From Botrytis cinerea B05.10 (Eukaryota > Ascomycota > Leotiomycetes > Helotiales > Sclerotiniaceae): a stretch of 64,000 bases of DNA. A program made the translations under genes and the position numbers. The stretch's first letter is position 1. Each line of letters starts with the position of its first letter. The stretch is taken from contig NC_037317.1 of assembly GCF_000143535.2 (NCBI RefSeq), positions 1,984,001 through 2,048,000 of the forward strand. Reading direction: 5' to 3'. The notes below the pieces were generated by a model, which saw nothing but the letters and a program-made list of their open reading frames with translations, was not told where the DNA came from and made no database searches. Below, piece after piece: positions 45,946 through 58,097 of the stretch.

Positions 45946-48900
45946 ATGGCAGAGGGTCTAGTCGCAGCTTTAGATGATCTTCATCTCGAAACACAGGATG
46001 ACTGGATTGACAGCATACTCGATGAGCAACGTCCAACAAAACGCATCAAGCAAAATCGCGACGAGCTTCAACAGGAGCTTGAACAGAAGTACCTAACACC
46101 ATCAACCACATTTTCTACAGAATGGTTAAATAGGCTTCAACAGTAAGTCTTATTTTTCCTTCACCATTTCCATACTGGGGCCCTAGTGCATTTGTGTGCT
46201 TGACAAGATGCGCGAGATTTATAGTATGGGCAGCTTCTTGGGCAATACTAACATCTATTCTTATTCAGGCGCTGGGACTCACCAGCAAATTATACAGACC
46301 TTTTTCAACTAGCTCCAACCCAGACACGTACAATCACACGGTTCACTAGAGAGGGTTTGGAAGGGCGGGTTACAGGTTACAAGGAAGTTACAGTACCAGC
46401 AAACAGCGCAACTGCTAAGAACTCTACGTCTTTTATGAGAAAACCAGCAAATAAGGCAGATTTTGTCAGAGGTGCAGCAGGTTTCTTTCCATTCGCACCC
46501 GGAGGATTAGATGCTGTAGTGGCTGCGGCTGCTCTGGATGAAGAGGTCGATAAAAACGATAATACAGGACCTGAAAAAAAGAGCCTGGAAAGAATCATAA
46601 ACTTTGGTGGCGAGGATGGGCTATTAAGCGTACCACCGGGATTTGCTAGGGGCCTAAAGTTTGAGAAGAAGGGAGGAGTCGATGAGAAAGAGGCTGAAGA
46701 CGTGAAGAATGTCCTAGAGGAAGAACCAGCCGAGGAAGTGTCTGGAAATGGAGCAGATGGTGCCATGAAGGATGAAGCTTCTTCGGAAAGCTCAGACGAA
46801 GAAGAAGATGATATTGATTCAATGTTGCCAGTCGAGTATCCGGCACTGGAGCCCCATGGTACACTAGCAGCCTCAAGCGCAAAGAGAAGTGGGAAAGAAT
46901 GGGCACATATGGTTGATGTCAAGAGAGACATTCCAAATTTCAGAGAATTAGTTCCTGACATGGCAAGAGATTGGCCTTTCGAACTGGATACTTTTCAAAA
47001 GGAAGCAGTTTATCATTTGGAAAGCGGGGATTCAGTCTTTGTTGCTGCTCATACTTCGGCAGGTAAAACAGTAGTAGCAGAATATGCTATTGCTCTTGCC
47101 GCTAAGCATATGACCAAGGCAATTTATACATCTCCGATCAAAGCATTAAGTAATCAGAAATTCCGAGATTTCCGACAAGTTTTCGACGAAGTTGGTATTC
47201 TTACGGGAGATGTGCAGATCAACCCTGAGGCGAGCTGTCTTATCATGACCACGGAGATTTTAAGAAGTATGCTTTACAGGGGCGCTGATTTAATCAGAGA
47301 TGTGGAATTTGTTATTTTCGATGAAGTGCATTACGTTAATGATTTAGAGAGAGGAGTGGTTTGGGAAGAAGTTATCATCATGTTACCAGAACATGTAACA
47401 TTAATTCTGCTGTCCGCAACTGTTCCCAACACCTACGAATTTGCATCCTGGGTTGGAAGAACTAAAAAGAAAGATATCTATGTCATCTCAACCCCGAAGA
47501 GACCGGTTCCACTAGAACATTACCTTTGGGCAGATAAAGGCATGCACAAGATCGTGGATGCAGAAAAGAAGTTCATCGAGAAGGGCTGGAAGTCCGCAAA
47601 CGATGCACTATCTGGAAGAGATAAAGTAAAGGCTCTCCCTCCACCGGAATCCTCAAATGCTCGTGGAGGAGGAAATCAAAGAGGTAGAGGTCAAGGTCAG
47701 AATGGGCGCGGCGGTGCACAACGTGGAGGTGGTCAACAACGTGGAGGGGCACAACGTGGAGGTGGTCGTGGTGGTAGCGGACCACCTCGTGCTAGTCATA
47801 ACCCAGGACATATGGGACGTGGTGGTAGACCTGGAGGCCGAACAACAGCTGCTCAAGACAAGACATTGTGGGTACATCTAGTTCAATTTCTCAAAAAAGA
47901 AAACCTACTTCCAGCATGCATTTTCGTCTTTTCCAAAAAGAGATGCGAAGAAAATGCAGATGCATTGAGTAATCAAGACTTCTGTACGGCGACTGAAAAG
48001 AGTGCGATACACATGACAATTGAAAAATCAATTGCTCGACTGAAGCCAGAGGACCGACAACTACCACAAATCATTCGATTACGAGATCTACTTGGAAGAG
48101 GTATTGCTGTTCACCATGGTGGTCTTCTACCTATTGTGAAGGAAATCGTTGAGATGCTATTCGCACAAACCTTGGTTAAAGTGCTTTTCGCCACGGAAAC
48201 ATTTGCCATGGGATTGAATTTGCCAACCAGAACAGTTGTCTTCTCCGGATATCGCAAGCACGATGGGCAATCTTTCCGTGATTTATTGCCTGGAGAGTAT
48301 ACTCAAATGGCTGGTAGAGCAGGTCGTCGTGGATTAGATACTGTAGGGTCGGTCATAATTGTTGCACCAGGAGGGGGTGAAGCGCCACCCGTTACTGAGC
48401 TTCGACAAATGATCCTTGGAGAACCGTCAAAGCTTCGCTCCCAATTTAGATTGACGTACAACATGATACTTAACCTCTTGCGAGTTGAGGCATTGAAAAT
48501 CGAGGAGATGATTAAAAGAAGTTTTAGTGAACATGCTACCCAACAACTTCTACCAGAGCACGAAAAGGCAGTCAAATTGTCCGAAGCAGACCTAGCTAAG
48601 ATCACCAGAGAACCTTGCGATATTTGTGAACAAGATTTAGATAATTGCCATGAAGCAACTCAGACTTACAAGCAACTTACTCGCGATGTTCATATTGGAT
48701 CACTAGCAACTGCTATTGGTCGTCGAATGTTCGTCAAAGGTCGATTGGTAGTTTATCACAAGGATGGTGTTCGCACACCCGGTATTCTTGTTCGTGACGG
48801 TGCTACAGATGTGAATGGCCTATCTGTCCATATTCTCGAAATCAGAACAAGACGAGATCAATGGGATACAACTGATTTGTTGCCATTTCTACCCAAGTTC

Positions 48901-49970
48901 CGAGGAACATTCACTAAACTTCCAAATCTCAAGAAGCACATTTCTACCAAGACTTGCTATGTTTCTGTTGATGATTTGGAGTGCGTCACTAACACAATTT
49001 TGAAGGGGGTAGTTCCTGAAATATATAAAGGCGGTGAACTTTATGAGAGCGCTAAACAGATTCTTTTCAATTTGTGTTCATCATGGGAAAGTGATATATG
49101 GGATGAATTGGACTGGTCTAAGATCAAGGTTCTCCAATTGAGGGAAAACCTTGTAAAGCGTGCGGAACAAGCTACCATCGCCCAAGAAGCTAATTGCTTG
49201 AAATGTCCCTCATTTTTGAAACATGTAGGTTTCCCTTCAAGTCTTTGGTTGCATCATACAACATCTACTAATAAATTTACCCTCAGTTCGCAATGTGTCA
49301 TGATCAATGGCTAATTCAAGCCAACATCATTCAACTTCGCCAACTTATGTCTGACAACAATCTTCAACTATTACCCGACTACGAACAACGAATCCAAGTC
49401 CTCAAAGATCTAGACTTTATCGATGACGCCTCTCGCGTTCAACTCAAGGGAAAGGTCGCTTGCGAGATACACTCCGCAGATGAATTAATCCTCACAGAAC
49501 TGATTCTTGACAACGTACTCTCGGCGTACACGCCAGAGGAAATTGTCTCTCTTCTTAGTGCCTTTATTTTCCAAGAAAAAACAACTGTTGTCCCAACTCT
49601 TCCTAGCTCCTTAGAATCCGGAAAAATCAAAATCCTCGAACTCTCAAAGAAGATCACAGACATGCAAATATTACATCAAGTCATTCAACCAACATCTGAA
49701 TCCAATGATTTTGAAGCTCATCCTGAGCGTTTTGGACTCATGGAAGTCGTATATGAATGGGCGCGTGGAATGAGTTTCAAGAATATTACAATGCTGACGG
49801 ATGTACTTGAAGGTACTATTGTGAGAGTCATCACGAGATTAGATGAAACCTGTAGGGAGGTCAGAAATGCGGCTAGGATTATTGGTGATCCTGAGTTGTT
49901 TCAAAAAATGCAAACCTGTCAAGAGATCATCAAAAGGGATATTACAGCCGTGGCTAGTTTGTACATGTAG
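45946..49970 (+). CDS. SKI2: SKI2, DExH RNA helicase of the Ski complex
   Basis: This helicase unwinds and threads mRNA into the cytoplasmic exosome for 3'-5' decay, with Ski3 and Ski8. Three exons join in phase: 45946-46142, 46269-49224 and 49287-49970, about 1278 residues (yeast 1287). The ATG at 45946 gives MAEGLVAALDDLHLETQDDW. Helicase motifs in order: Q-like FELDTFQKEAV, Walker A AHTSAGKT (326-333), TSPIKALSNQK, GDVQINP, DEVH box (417-420), SAT (448-450), the RecA2 part with CIFVFSKKRCEE, LFATETFAMGLNLPTRTVVF, and QMAGRAGRRGLD (745-756). An Arg-Gly-rich insert lies at about 527-594 (RGGGNQRGRGQG...). The Ski2-specific arch follows, with CDICEQDLDNC, then the C-terminal helical bundle (MSDNNLQLLPDYEQRI, ALRRE-free LLSAFIFQE, YEWARGMSFKNI, REVRNAARIIGD). 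The last intron was placed so that FLKH joins FAMCHDQW. Confidence 0.97.
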
Positions 49971-51058
49971 ACGGTGGGTTTATGGTTATGGATGAGTTAA
50001 ACTATCGTGAGAATACCAGAGCATTGCCTGTATGTTACTATACCTATGGACTTATGAAGTAATGAGGAAATGAAGAAATATATTTTGATCATTCTGTTGA
50101 TTCTAGACGCATGCATGGCGCACAATTGGAGTTTAGATCTGGATTATCAGATTCGGACGAAACAAAAATTTCCGGGGTGAATACTATGCATTGGAAAAGT
50201 TTTGTTGCATATCTCATTATTCAATATTCTGATAGGGGCATGGGAGGAGGCTCGAATGTATGGAATGGAGAACTTATATTCGAGTTTTCTACGGCGTTTA
50301 TGTTTCTTGTGTTTCATCAGATGTATATTTTTATTGCCATTGCATATTGGTATGGTAGTTCAAAACCGGCAGTGTTATCTCTCGGAACGCAAGTACTTCA
50401 GGACCGAACCAAATCTTGATATGACAACCTTTCACCCACTTTCATGTATGTATTGGCGGTCGGAGATGGAATTTTCCTTATAAGTAACCTTTGGTCTCTT
50501 TTTCAGATTGCAGGTGAATCTGTTATGTTATTATATCTTCTCTAGGTATGTTTTATAGACACTCTTGATATCTATCCGTGTATGCTACTGTCAGTGGTAC
50601 TCATTTCATGTATGATATGACGGGGTTTATTTTCAAGTCTGATGTATATATTAAATTGGTAAATTCTTAGTCCATCACACTAAGTACATCTAATCGAAGA
50701 GTTTGTTTATGAATTCATATATTCATTCTGCCCCCCCTATTCATATCCATATCATGTGATGAATATGAGAATGGCCATGTATCCGAATGAACGGAAATCA
50801 TGATGTACAAAACTTTCAGCGCACGCCGGTGTTTTTCTTCCTTTGTAACCTTTCCAGTTTCTAATGCATTCCCCGTACCAGGCCTTTCCAATTCTTGTCC
50901 CCAAACTCCATCTTTGCATTTGCAAAGAAATTGAATTCCCTATGATCCCTTGTAGTTCATGCATGCCATGCTAGTATTCCATCCCGTATTCGTCGTTTTT
51001 CCAGTCCAATTGCCCCCTCCTAAAACCCGGTACGTAATCATGAATATTCTCTGAATTA
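49971..51058. other. Convergent intergenic region (SKI2 / C2H2-like gene)
   Basis: This holds 3' flanks of two convergent genes. Short open frames at 50111-50483 have no supporting features. Nothing else is seen. Confidence 0.5.
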
Positions 51059-52169
51059 TCATTCATTCCCTAATAACCCCCAGTTATCTATCGCTTTCCC
51101 CTCCATAACCAAATCGTTGACTCCTTCGATCTTTCCTCCCACCCCCTCTAAATCCAATACCTCAACCCGCTTCATCCACGTTTCTGGCCATATCAGATAA
51201 ACCCCATGAATATCTCTCATGTGAGCTTGCCACTCTTCGTCAAACAGCGTTTCGCGGTTATAGCACGGCACTTGTTCGCCAGTAGCTTGGGATAATGACT
51301 TGCAATAGTCGAGGATAGCGAAACCTTCCGAGGGAGTGATGACGGTCCATTCGAATTTGGTACGGAGAGCGTGAGAGCGAAGCGAGGAGAAGGGATCGCT
51401 GATGGCGTGTGTTGAAGAACCTTGGGCTAGGGAACGATAGTTGGAGAGGGCTGAGGTACTGCTTGGACTTGGGATTGTAGAGTAGGATAACCCGCTGGTA
51501 CTGGATGGAGATCGATGAGAGGGGTATGTATCGTAGCTTGAGGTTGAAGTTGTTAAGGGTCGTTGAGCTATACTTGTATAGTGAGATGGTGAGGTAGTGA
51601 GGGATGCTGGGGAGTAGGTTGAATAAGAAGGCGTATGCGATGAGTATGTGAGCTGGGGATGTTCATCCTCCAGAGGTGTTATGTTGCCATGTGATGAGTA
51701 ATGTGACGTAGACCCTGATCTTTCATGTGAAGATTTGTGAGTTGGTACTTCTCTATACGATTGGTTAGCAAATGATGTACAATTATCAAGGGGGGAAAGT
51801 CCCCCAAAATAGAAAATCTTACAATTTTCCTCTTCCACTAGCAGCCTCCGCTATCGTCAAATTAAGTCCTTCATTTTTGATATGCACGGAAACATGTTTC
51901 CTCAATTTTGCAGCTGTATCCGTTTCTTTCATACAAAAGCCACAAACACTTTCACATTTCGCTATCCTCAATACACCCGTCGTATTCCAAGGAGGATGTG
52001 TGTGACCTCTACTACATGTAGTTGGTGGAAGGGAGCTTTCCCTATCCATTCTTCTTGGCAACGAACTCTCTCGTTCGGTTCTTCTCGACTGATGACTAAC
52101 TGAAGGCTTTATATCGTGTCCTTGACTATGACTATGGCGAAAAATTCGAGTGTGGATCGTGGTCACCAT
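51059..52169 (-). CDS. C2H2-like zinc-finger protein, hypothetical
   Basis: Two exons, 51823-52169 and 51059-51752, join in phase (gtaaga...tatag) to give about 346 residues. The only recognisable motif is a single zinc finger, C76-x2-C79-x12-H92-x3-H96 (CGFCMKETDTAAKLRKHVSVH), preceded by an extra Cys at 72. Around it the protein is Ser/Thr/Tyr/Pro-rich and low in complexity (repeated YSTYSPASL, STSSYDTYPSH, SPSSTSGLSYS), typical of disordered regulatory regions. The last 90 residues are more ordered (FEWTVITPSEGFAILDYCKS, CYNRETLFDEEWQAHMRDIH, GVYLIWPETWMKRVEVLDLE). I do not know a family for that domain. It may be a DNA-binding regulator, but one finger alone is weak evidence. Confidence 0.68.
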
Positions 52170-55100
52170 TTAGACGCTTTGATATGAAAATGTGAATATA
52201 ATTTGGAATATGAATCGAAGAATTGTTGTGAACTTGTTTCCCGAAAAACGCTAGTAGGCCGTGGTGTACGATGTAGTGATCTGACGATGCTGAAGAATGT
52301 GATGCTGAAGAAAAAGCAAATAAAATCCCGAGAATGCTTTGATGAGAAATGACAAATTTTCCGAGTTCGATATATTATGGGAATTCGATTCTTTGAATAT
52401 TGCTTGAGCAATGCAAATTCCAAGCGAGCGATGAATGAAGTTGAAGTTTAATTTACTTAATGTGGTCGAACTCCCGACACTCGTTTCATATAAAAAGTTG
52501 CCAACGTAGATATGAATGAAACACCAACAGGAAAAGCATCCATTCTTATAAAAATGTGAAGTCTTCAAATTCAAAGTCAATAAATAACGATAGGGAGAAA
52601 GTAATAAGCTTAAGAAGATCTTCAAGAATGATCGGTGGGGATAAGTAGATTATTATTATATTGCAGCTGGTATTACTGTTAATATTGTTTATTTTATTTT
52701 CTCGAATGACATTAATGCTTCCTTCAAAAAGGTACAGATGTCACTTCATAGTCATAGGACGCCAGGGACGGTATGGTACATTTGCTTAGCTTAGTAGGTA
52801 TTAGGTTGTGGTTGCGGTTACGGTTTGTGCACATACGATGCGGCGATAGTGTTAGGCAGTCTCGAAATCGAAATCGAAGTTACTCGATTGGGAAATAATC
52901 GCGAAGTTTGAATTGGGTGTGAACCGGTTTCAAAAGTTGCGATTGGTTGAAGGGGGCTCGAGATGGGGTCACAAATGTAAGACTAGTGAGCACTTTTGGT
53001 GCGAGCGAAGCGAGGAAGCTTGGATGGAAGGACATTTAGGCCGAGCCGCACACGTGGGATGGCATGGCAGCGTGGGATTTCAAGCGATGCGTACCCAGGT
53101 GTAGTTGGTACCAGTCAGTGTCCTGTGAGTGGAACTGAAGCGGACATGCGCGGGTACAAAGATGAAAAGTGCCAGAGACTAAGATCGAGATGCGAGACCG
53201 AAATGTTAAAAAAGTGGAGTGATTGTACGAATGGATGGGATGTTTGCGAGTCTAATCGGCATTAGTTTTGGGTGTGGGGTCCCATGCTGTTGGAATATGG
53301 AAAGTTTGCGAAAAAAAGAAAGAACATTGGAAGACGGGTAGGCTAAAGGTATTAGTTTCTCATGGTTCATCTGATTAGTTGATGTATGACTGAGGTTTTG
53401 ATACCCAGGTAGCCCGCAGACTATTTTGATATTGTAACAGTTGGAAGCATCAATACAACACATGCCGTGGACATCCAAGCAAGCAATGCCGTCACAGGTG
53501 ACAGCACGAGACTTCTTACTACATGGCAACAATTCATTCGTATTCAGGAGCGGATGGGTCTGGGAAAGCGTTTTTGCAGTGCTTGATAACGGTCTACGGA
53601 GTAACGAACCCCCGCGGAAATAGACAAGGAAAATCTTCCTCTTTCCGGGGAGAGATATTCTGTCGATATAAAGTTCACATGAGGTAAGCTGTGACGAAGC
53701 AAATCAAGCAAGGCAAGGGGGCAAGGGGGCAAGGGGGTAACGAGGGATAACGAGCATGATAGCAGAATTCACCACGGTGTAAGTCAACATACGTTAAATG
53801 AACTTCAATAAGGTTTACACACCCCGGCATGGATTATTGCAAGTAAGGGTATACGAGCTACCTACGGATTCCCTTCCTAGGTATCCAGCAGGGCGACCAT
53901 GTGAGATGACAGATGATCGCCGGGAAGGAAGATGAGATGAGAATGCTGCCACGAATCCATGATTCACTCAAAAGAGTAGAAAGTCACGAAACTAATGTCT
54001 ATGGCCATTCGATAGTTCATTGGATAGGATTAACCAAGGGTTGTTTATCCATGGGCATACTCGAAAGAGCCAAGAGTGCAAACGACTAATCAGCAATTCA
54101 CGTATTGAAGAGTGGTATCGACATTTGAAACAATGATGAGGAGAGACACCGAACATAGATTGAAAAGAAAGCTTTCGCCGATTAATCCTTTTCTAGAATA
54201 ACGGTTAGAAGGCCGAGGCCACACCACCCGGGGTCAATTAAAGATAACATGGCTAAAGTCCCAGACTCCGAATTTTAGGCGGACCATGATTATCCCAACC
54301 GTGGCACTGGAACACTGAAAGTCCATTCCATTTCCATATTTCCATATTTCCATACTTCCTATGAATTCCCACCGGGATCTCTACCCAAGAACCGCGCACC
54401 AAACACCAAAAGTCATACAGCATGCAATGCCTAGCTAGGTGTATTTGGATGCACAAATAGCCTGAATACGATTGACTACGGAGATCGAGATGGGATGAGG
54501 CTTGCGAGAAACACACATCAAGATGCTACTGTGTCCACGTCAACATTGACGTCCGAAAGTTTATCAATGGTTAGGACTATGTCAACCCATGTCTTGTGCA
54601 ACTGTCGTCGACAAATCGCATCTTCACATGGAGGTTTGGGGGGAAGTTGAACAAACAGACAGATGTACGATGGCACGCTACGGCACAATCTAATGCATGT
54701 CATAATGTCAGAGTGGCTAGTTGGATGTCATTGGACGAGTAGTGAAGAACGGCTGACTTTTTAGTCTTGAAAGTCCTTGACAGTGCTGACAACTACAAGC
54801 CCTTGCGGCTTATCGTTCCAACTATCGCCCGTCACTATCACTGTCACTAATAAGTATCGCTACAGCAGAGCGGATTTAGAAGGTGGGACACATTGACGTC
54901 CGAAATTTAGAGTTTTCTGCCACCAAACATAGGCGGGAAGGGGTGTACGTTGATTGATTGAAAGCTTCTTCTACATTCTCCTTTTCACCAGAAGAGTTAA
55001 TGCTGGGTTTTCACATTCTCCGGCCCTTCTGATTCGCAGCAAGACTGGTTGATAAGCTAGTTCCATGTGGGCGAAAAAAGCGATGTGCCCAATCACACCA

Positions 55101-58097
55101 ACAGATTCATATATTGAAAACATTTATATTGCCAAAGGATTTCTGATGATATCACTTTGCCTAGTGTATTGAAATATAAGACATAGAAAGTATATTATAT
55201 GAAGGCTTCTGGATACACACATTCGATTTCCGTAGTAGAATGATTGCTTTTTCGAATTGATATCGAAATTTGAAAAGAGTGCATGTTTTGGAGTCCCAAT
55301 CTTTCCGTTCCGAACCCAGATACAATTTCCCAGCTTCCTCCCCCCCCTCACAATTTCACAGCAATCTCGCAAAACAAAGATGTCAGAATACGGACGGCAC
55401 TTCAATCGTGGAGGCACGGGACGGGAGGGTACACATCTCGCTCACATCTCCACAAGCCAAATGGAGAGAAGAGACGCCGGCACACTTAAAACACACTGGG
55501 GGGGACGGAAGATGCGATTCGATGATTCTTCGTGGTAGCTACAGGTCCTGACATCAGATCAATAAGCAACATAACCAATGATTCCCAAACCCTTTACTAC
55601 ATAAACTCGCCATTCGTCGCCACCACACATGCATCTTGAGACTCGGAATGTGATGATCGCTATTCGAAATTGTTGCTACATAAAGTGGCTGTATGCTTGC
55701 TGAAGAGCGGTATAGTTAATGAGACACTCTCGTCGCGACTTGCTTTTTGGACGATTCGTGAAGCCTTTCGCAGCTCACAGGCGAAGGAATTAGCATGGGG
55801 TCTAGAATTCGGGGAGCTTTGCTTTGTGCTGCAGATTAAAATGCCTCGGTGTTTGTTTTGACTGGTACAATGTCAGATCTTATCTTACTCCTCGCCGTTC
55901 TGTTGCATCATTCTATGGTCTATCTACGCAATGGTGGTAAGTGCAATGGATCGAGGCTCTTTGGATTGAGAGAAATGTCTGTCTACAACGTGTGATTTTG
56001 TTTTCGCATGGGCATCGTAGTGAAGGAAATTACAACCTGGGGAGCTTTTCTCCGACTTTGATTATAGGGGTAAGAAAATGATGCTATTCTAGTCTTTGGG
56101 CTTTCTCTATGCTCCTCATAACGTTACATGTCGGGGAGCAACGTTTGAGTTCCTGGGTATTTCTCCAACCTTTCCCCATATCCTTACCCCTTCATTTCAT
56201 TCCGCACGATTCACACAAGTCCATCTCGCAGCCAGTTTGCCTTCAATCTACATCTAAACGAATCCCATCTCATGATTCGTCTCCTTCGATATGCATGCTG
56301 ACAGTCAGCCCTAATCGTTCAGGCCATCAGCATCAGCATCAGCACATTCTCTCAGCCCTGTGAAAGATTAAATAACCCGCCATACCGAAGCTTTTCCATA
56401 ACCACAGCTTACGGTATTATCCTCCCGCGTTTTCTAGACTCATTTTAGATAGCGTAGCAGGTCACAGCTAGGTCAAGCAAGATGATGTGGTGCTTACGGT
56501 AGTTTTGTGATGCCGGGAGTGGAGTGGGAGAGCAATATTTCGGTGGCCTATGAATGAGCATATGTTCAACGCCAAAAGAATGAGAAATATCGTCGACGGA
56601 TGTTTCCTAGATACTGTTTTCTTCTCTCCAAGTTATGTCTCCAGGTTCGAGACAGAACCCCATGAATCGTGTGTAAGAATTATTGGACTTGTGCTTGAGC
56701 TACGATGGAAGAGGTCAACCGTCTATTGCCCAGCCAGCACTTTCATTGGCTGCAACACAGATCAACGGGCTGTAGTAATTGGTGCTTGTGAGAAGATCTC
56801 CACAGGGTTCAGGCTTGGAGTCGTAAGGTTTAGGGGACAGGGAAATAGCCATTGTCTGGCCATTCCTCCTTTTGACCTGGACGAATGGTATGCAGTATGG
56901 ATGGTTGAGGAGAGGGGAGGGGAGGGGAGGCAATGGGAGGAGGGAGGAGGGAGGAGGGAGGAGGGAGAAAGGCACGAGAGGGGAGAAATAGAATGCAAAT
57001 GGAGATAGACGATGAAGAATCGAAAGAATGAAGCAAGTAGGAGGACGTACTAGACTGCAGACGACAGACTATAATCGTACGTCAAAGGTTCCCTAGTCTC
57101 CTGAATGGACACAGGATCGTGCGGTATGATTGGTTCTAAGGGGAAGGTGCCGAGGTTCTAATAATTTTATCGGTATAGCTGCATGTATAGCTGCATATTT
57201 CCTCTCGATACCTAGTAGCTTCCCTCAACCCACCACACCTCGATCCTTCCATCCATTCCTTCGACTCTATTCTTACATTTCGTTGCAGGGCAGCATATCG
57301 CAGCTCTGGTAGTCAGGTTACCCAGTACTTTTGCTTGCCTTCCTTGGAACAATTTGGTGATTCCTTCTACTCGTCATACTATACACCAGAAAGGGGATTC
57401 TCATTATCATTGGCGAGTCTAGAGAAATCTCGAGATTCCCGAGTGAATGATATTCCCCTTCATCTCACACTCTCACGCATCCTCCAGCGCCTGCGTAGAC
57501 TGCACTCATCTAATACACATATACAGACAATCTGCATCTCAAGGTCTCAGAGGCTCAAAGGCTCAAAGGCTCAAAGGCTCAAAGTCTCAAAGTCTCAAAG
57601 TCTCAAAGTCTCAAAGTCTCAAAGTCTCAAACAATAACTACCTACCTACTTGATATAATTCATGACCAACTCACCGAAATCGTACAACCTCGTGTTGCGT
57701 GTTCTTGTGTTATAAATTCTGCCTATTAATTCATTTTATTCCAGTCATTGGAGATATCTTTAACAATCCTCAGACAATCTTCACTCTGATCTTTGAATTG
57801 CTCTGATCTTCCTGATCTTCCTGATCTGATCTGATTTTACCATTTTTAATTTATCCTTGTGCAATTCTCACTCTCACACCCACACACACACCCTCTCCCT
57901 CTCCCTCTCCCTCTCTCTCCTTAACCGCCCATTCTTGATTCTGTTATTTGACCATAAGACGAAGAAACCTCCGAATTAATCCTGGACATATTCCGACCTG
58001 TTGCATTGCGGCGCTGTTTGGAATCGCAAGGGGGATAAAGTATTCTTAGAAAAATATTTCCCAAAGAAATGCAGACAAACCTTCGATCATAACAGTC
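52170..58097. other. Very long gene-free region (5.9 kb) between two divergent putative regulators
   Basis: No gene is supported. Composition is ordinary, not the AT-rich state of decayed regions, yet all frames are closed at short intervals. Simple repeats include gcaaggggg-type runs near 53712, an AGGAGGG-type run at about 56930-56965, an 8-bp minisatellite at 57544-57631, GATCTTCCT/GATCT repeats at about 57795-57835 and a CTCTCC run at about 57891-57920. The last two lie within 300 bp of the next start codon, in the usual place of a pyrimidine-rich promoter. Long 5' UTRs, uORFs or non-coding RNAs could be present but cannot be read from sequence alone. Confidence 0.5.
57544..57631 (+). repeat. 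8-bp minisatellite, 11 units, two variants
   Basis: Eleven consecutive 8-base units: one GTCTCAGA, four GGCTCAAA and six GTCTCAAA. The two variants occur in blocks rather than mixed, which indicates growth by local duplication. It lies about 470 bp upstream of the Zn2Cys6 start codon. Confidence 0.95.

Noticed and set aside
46377..46961. 194-residue frame antisense to SKI2
   Set aside because: It is the shadow of the acidic N-terminal region of SKI2; the sense gene is unambiguous.
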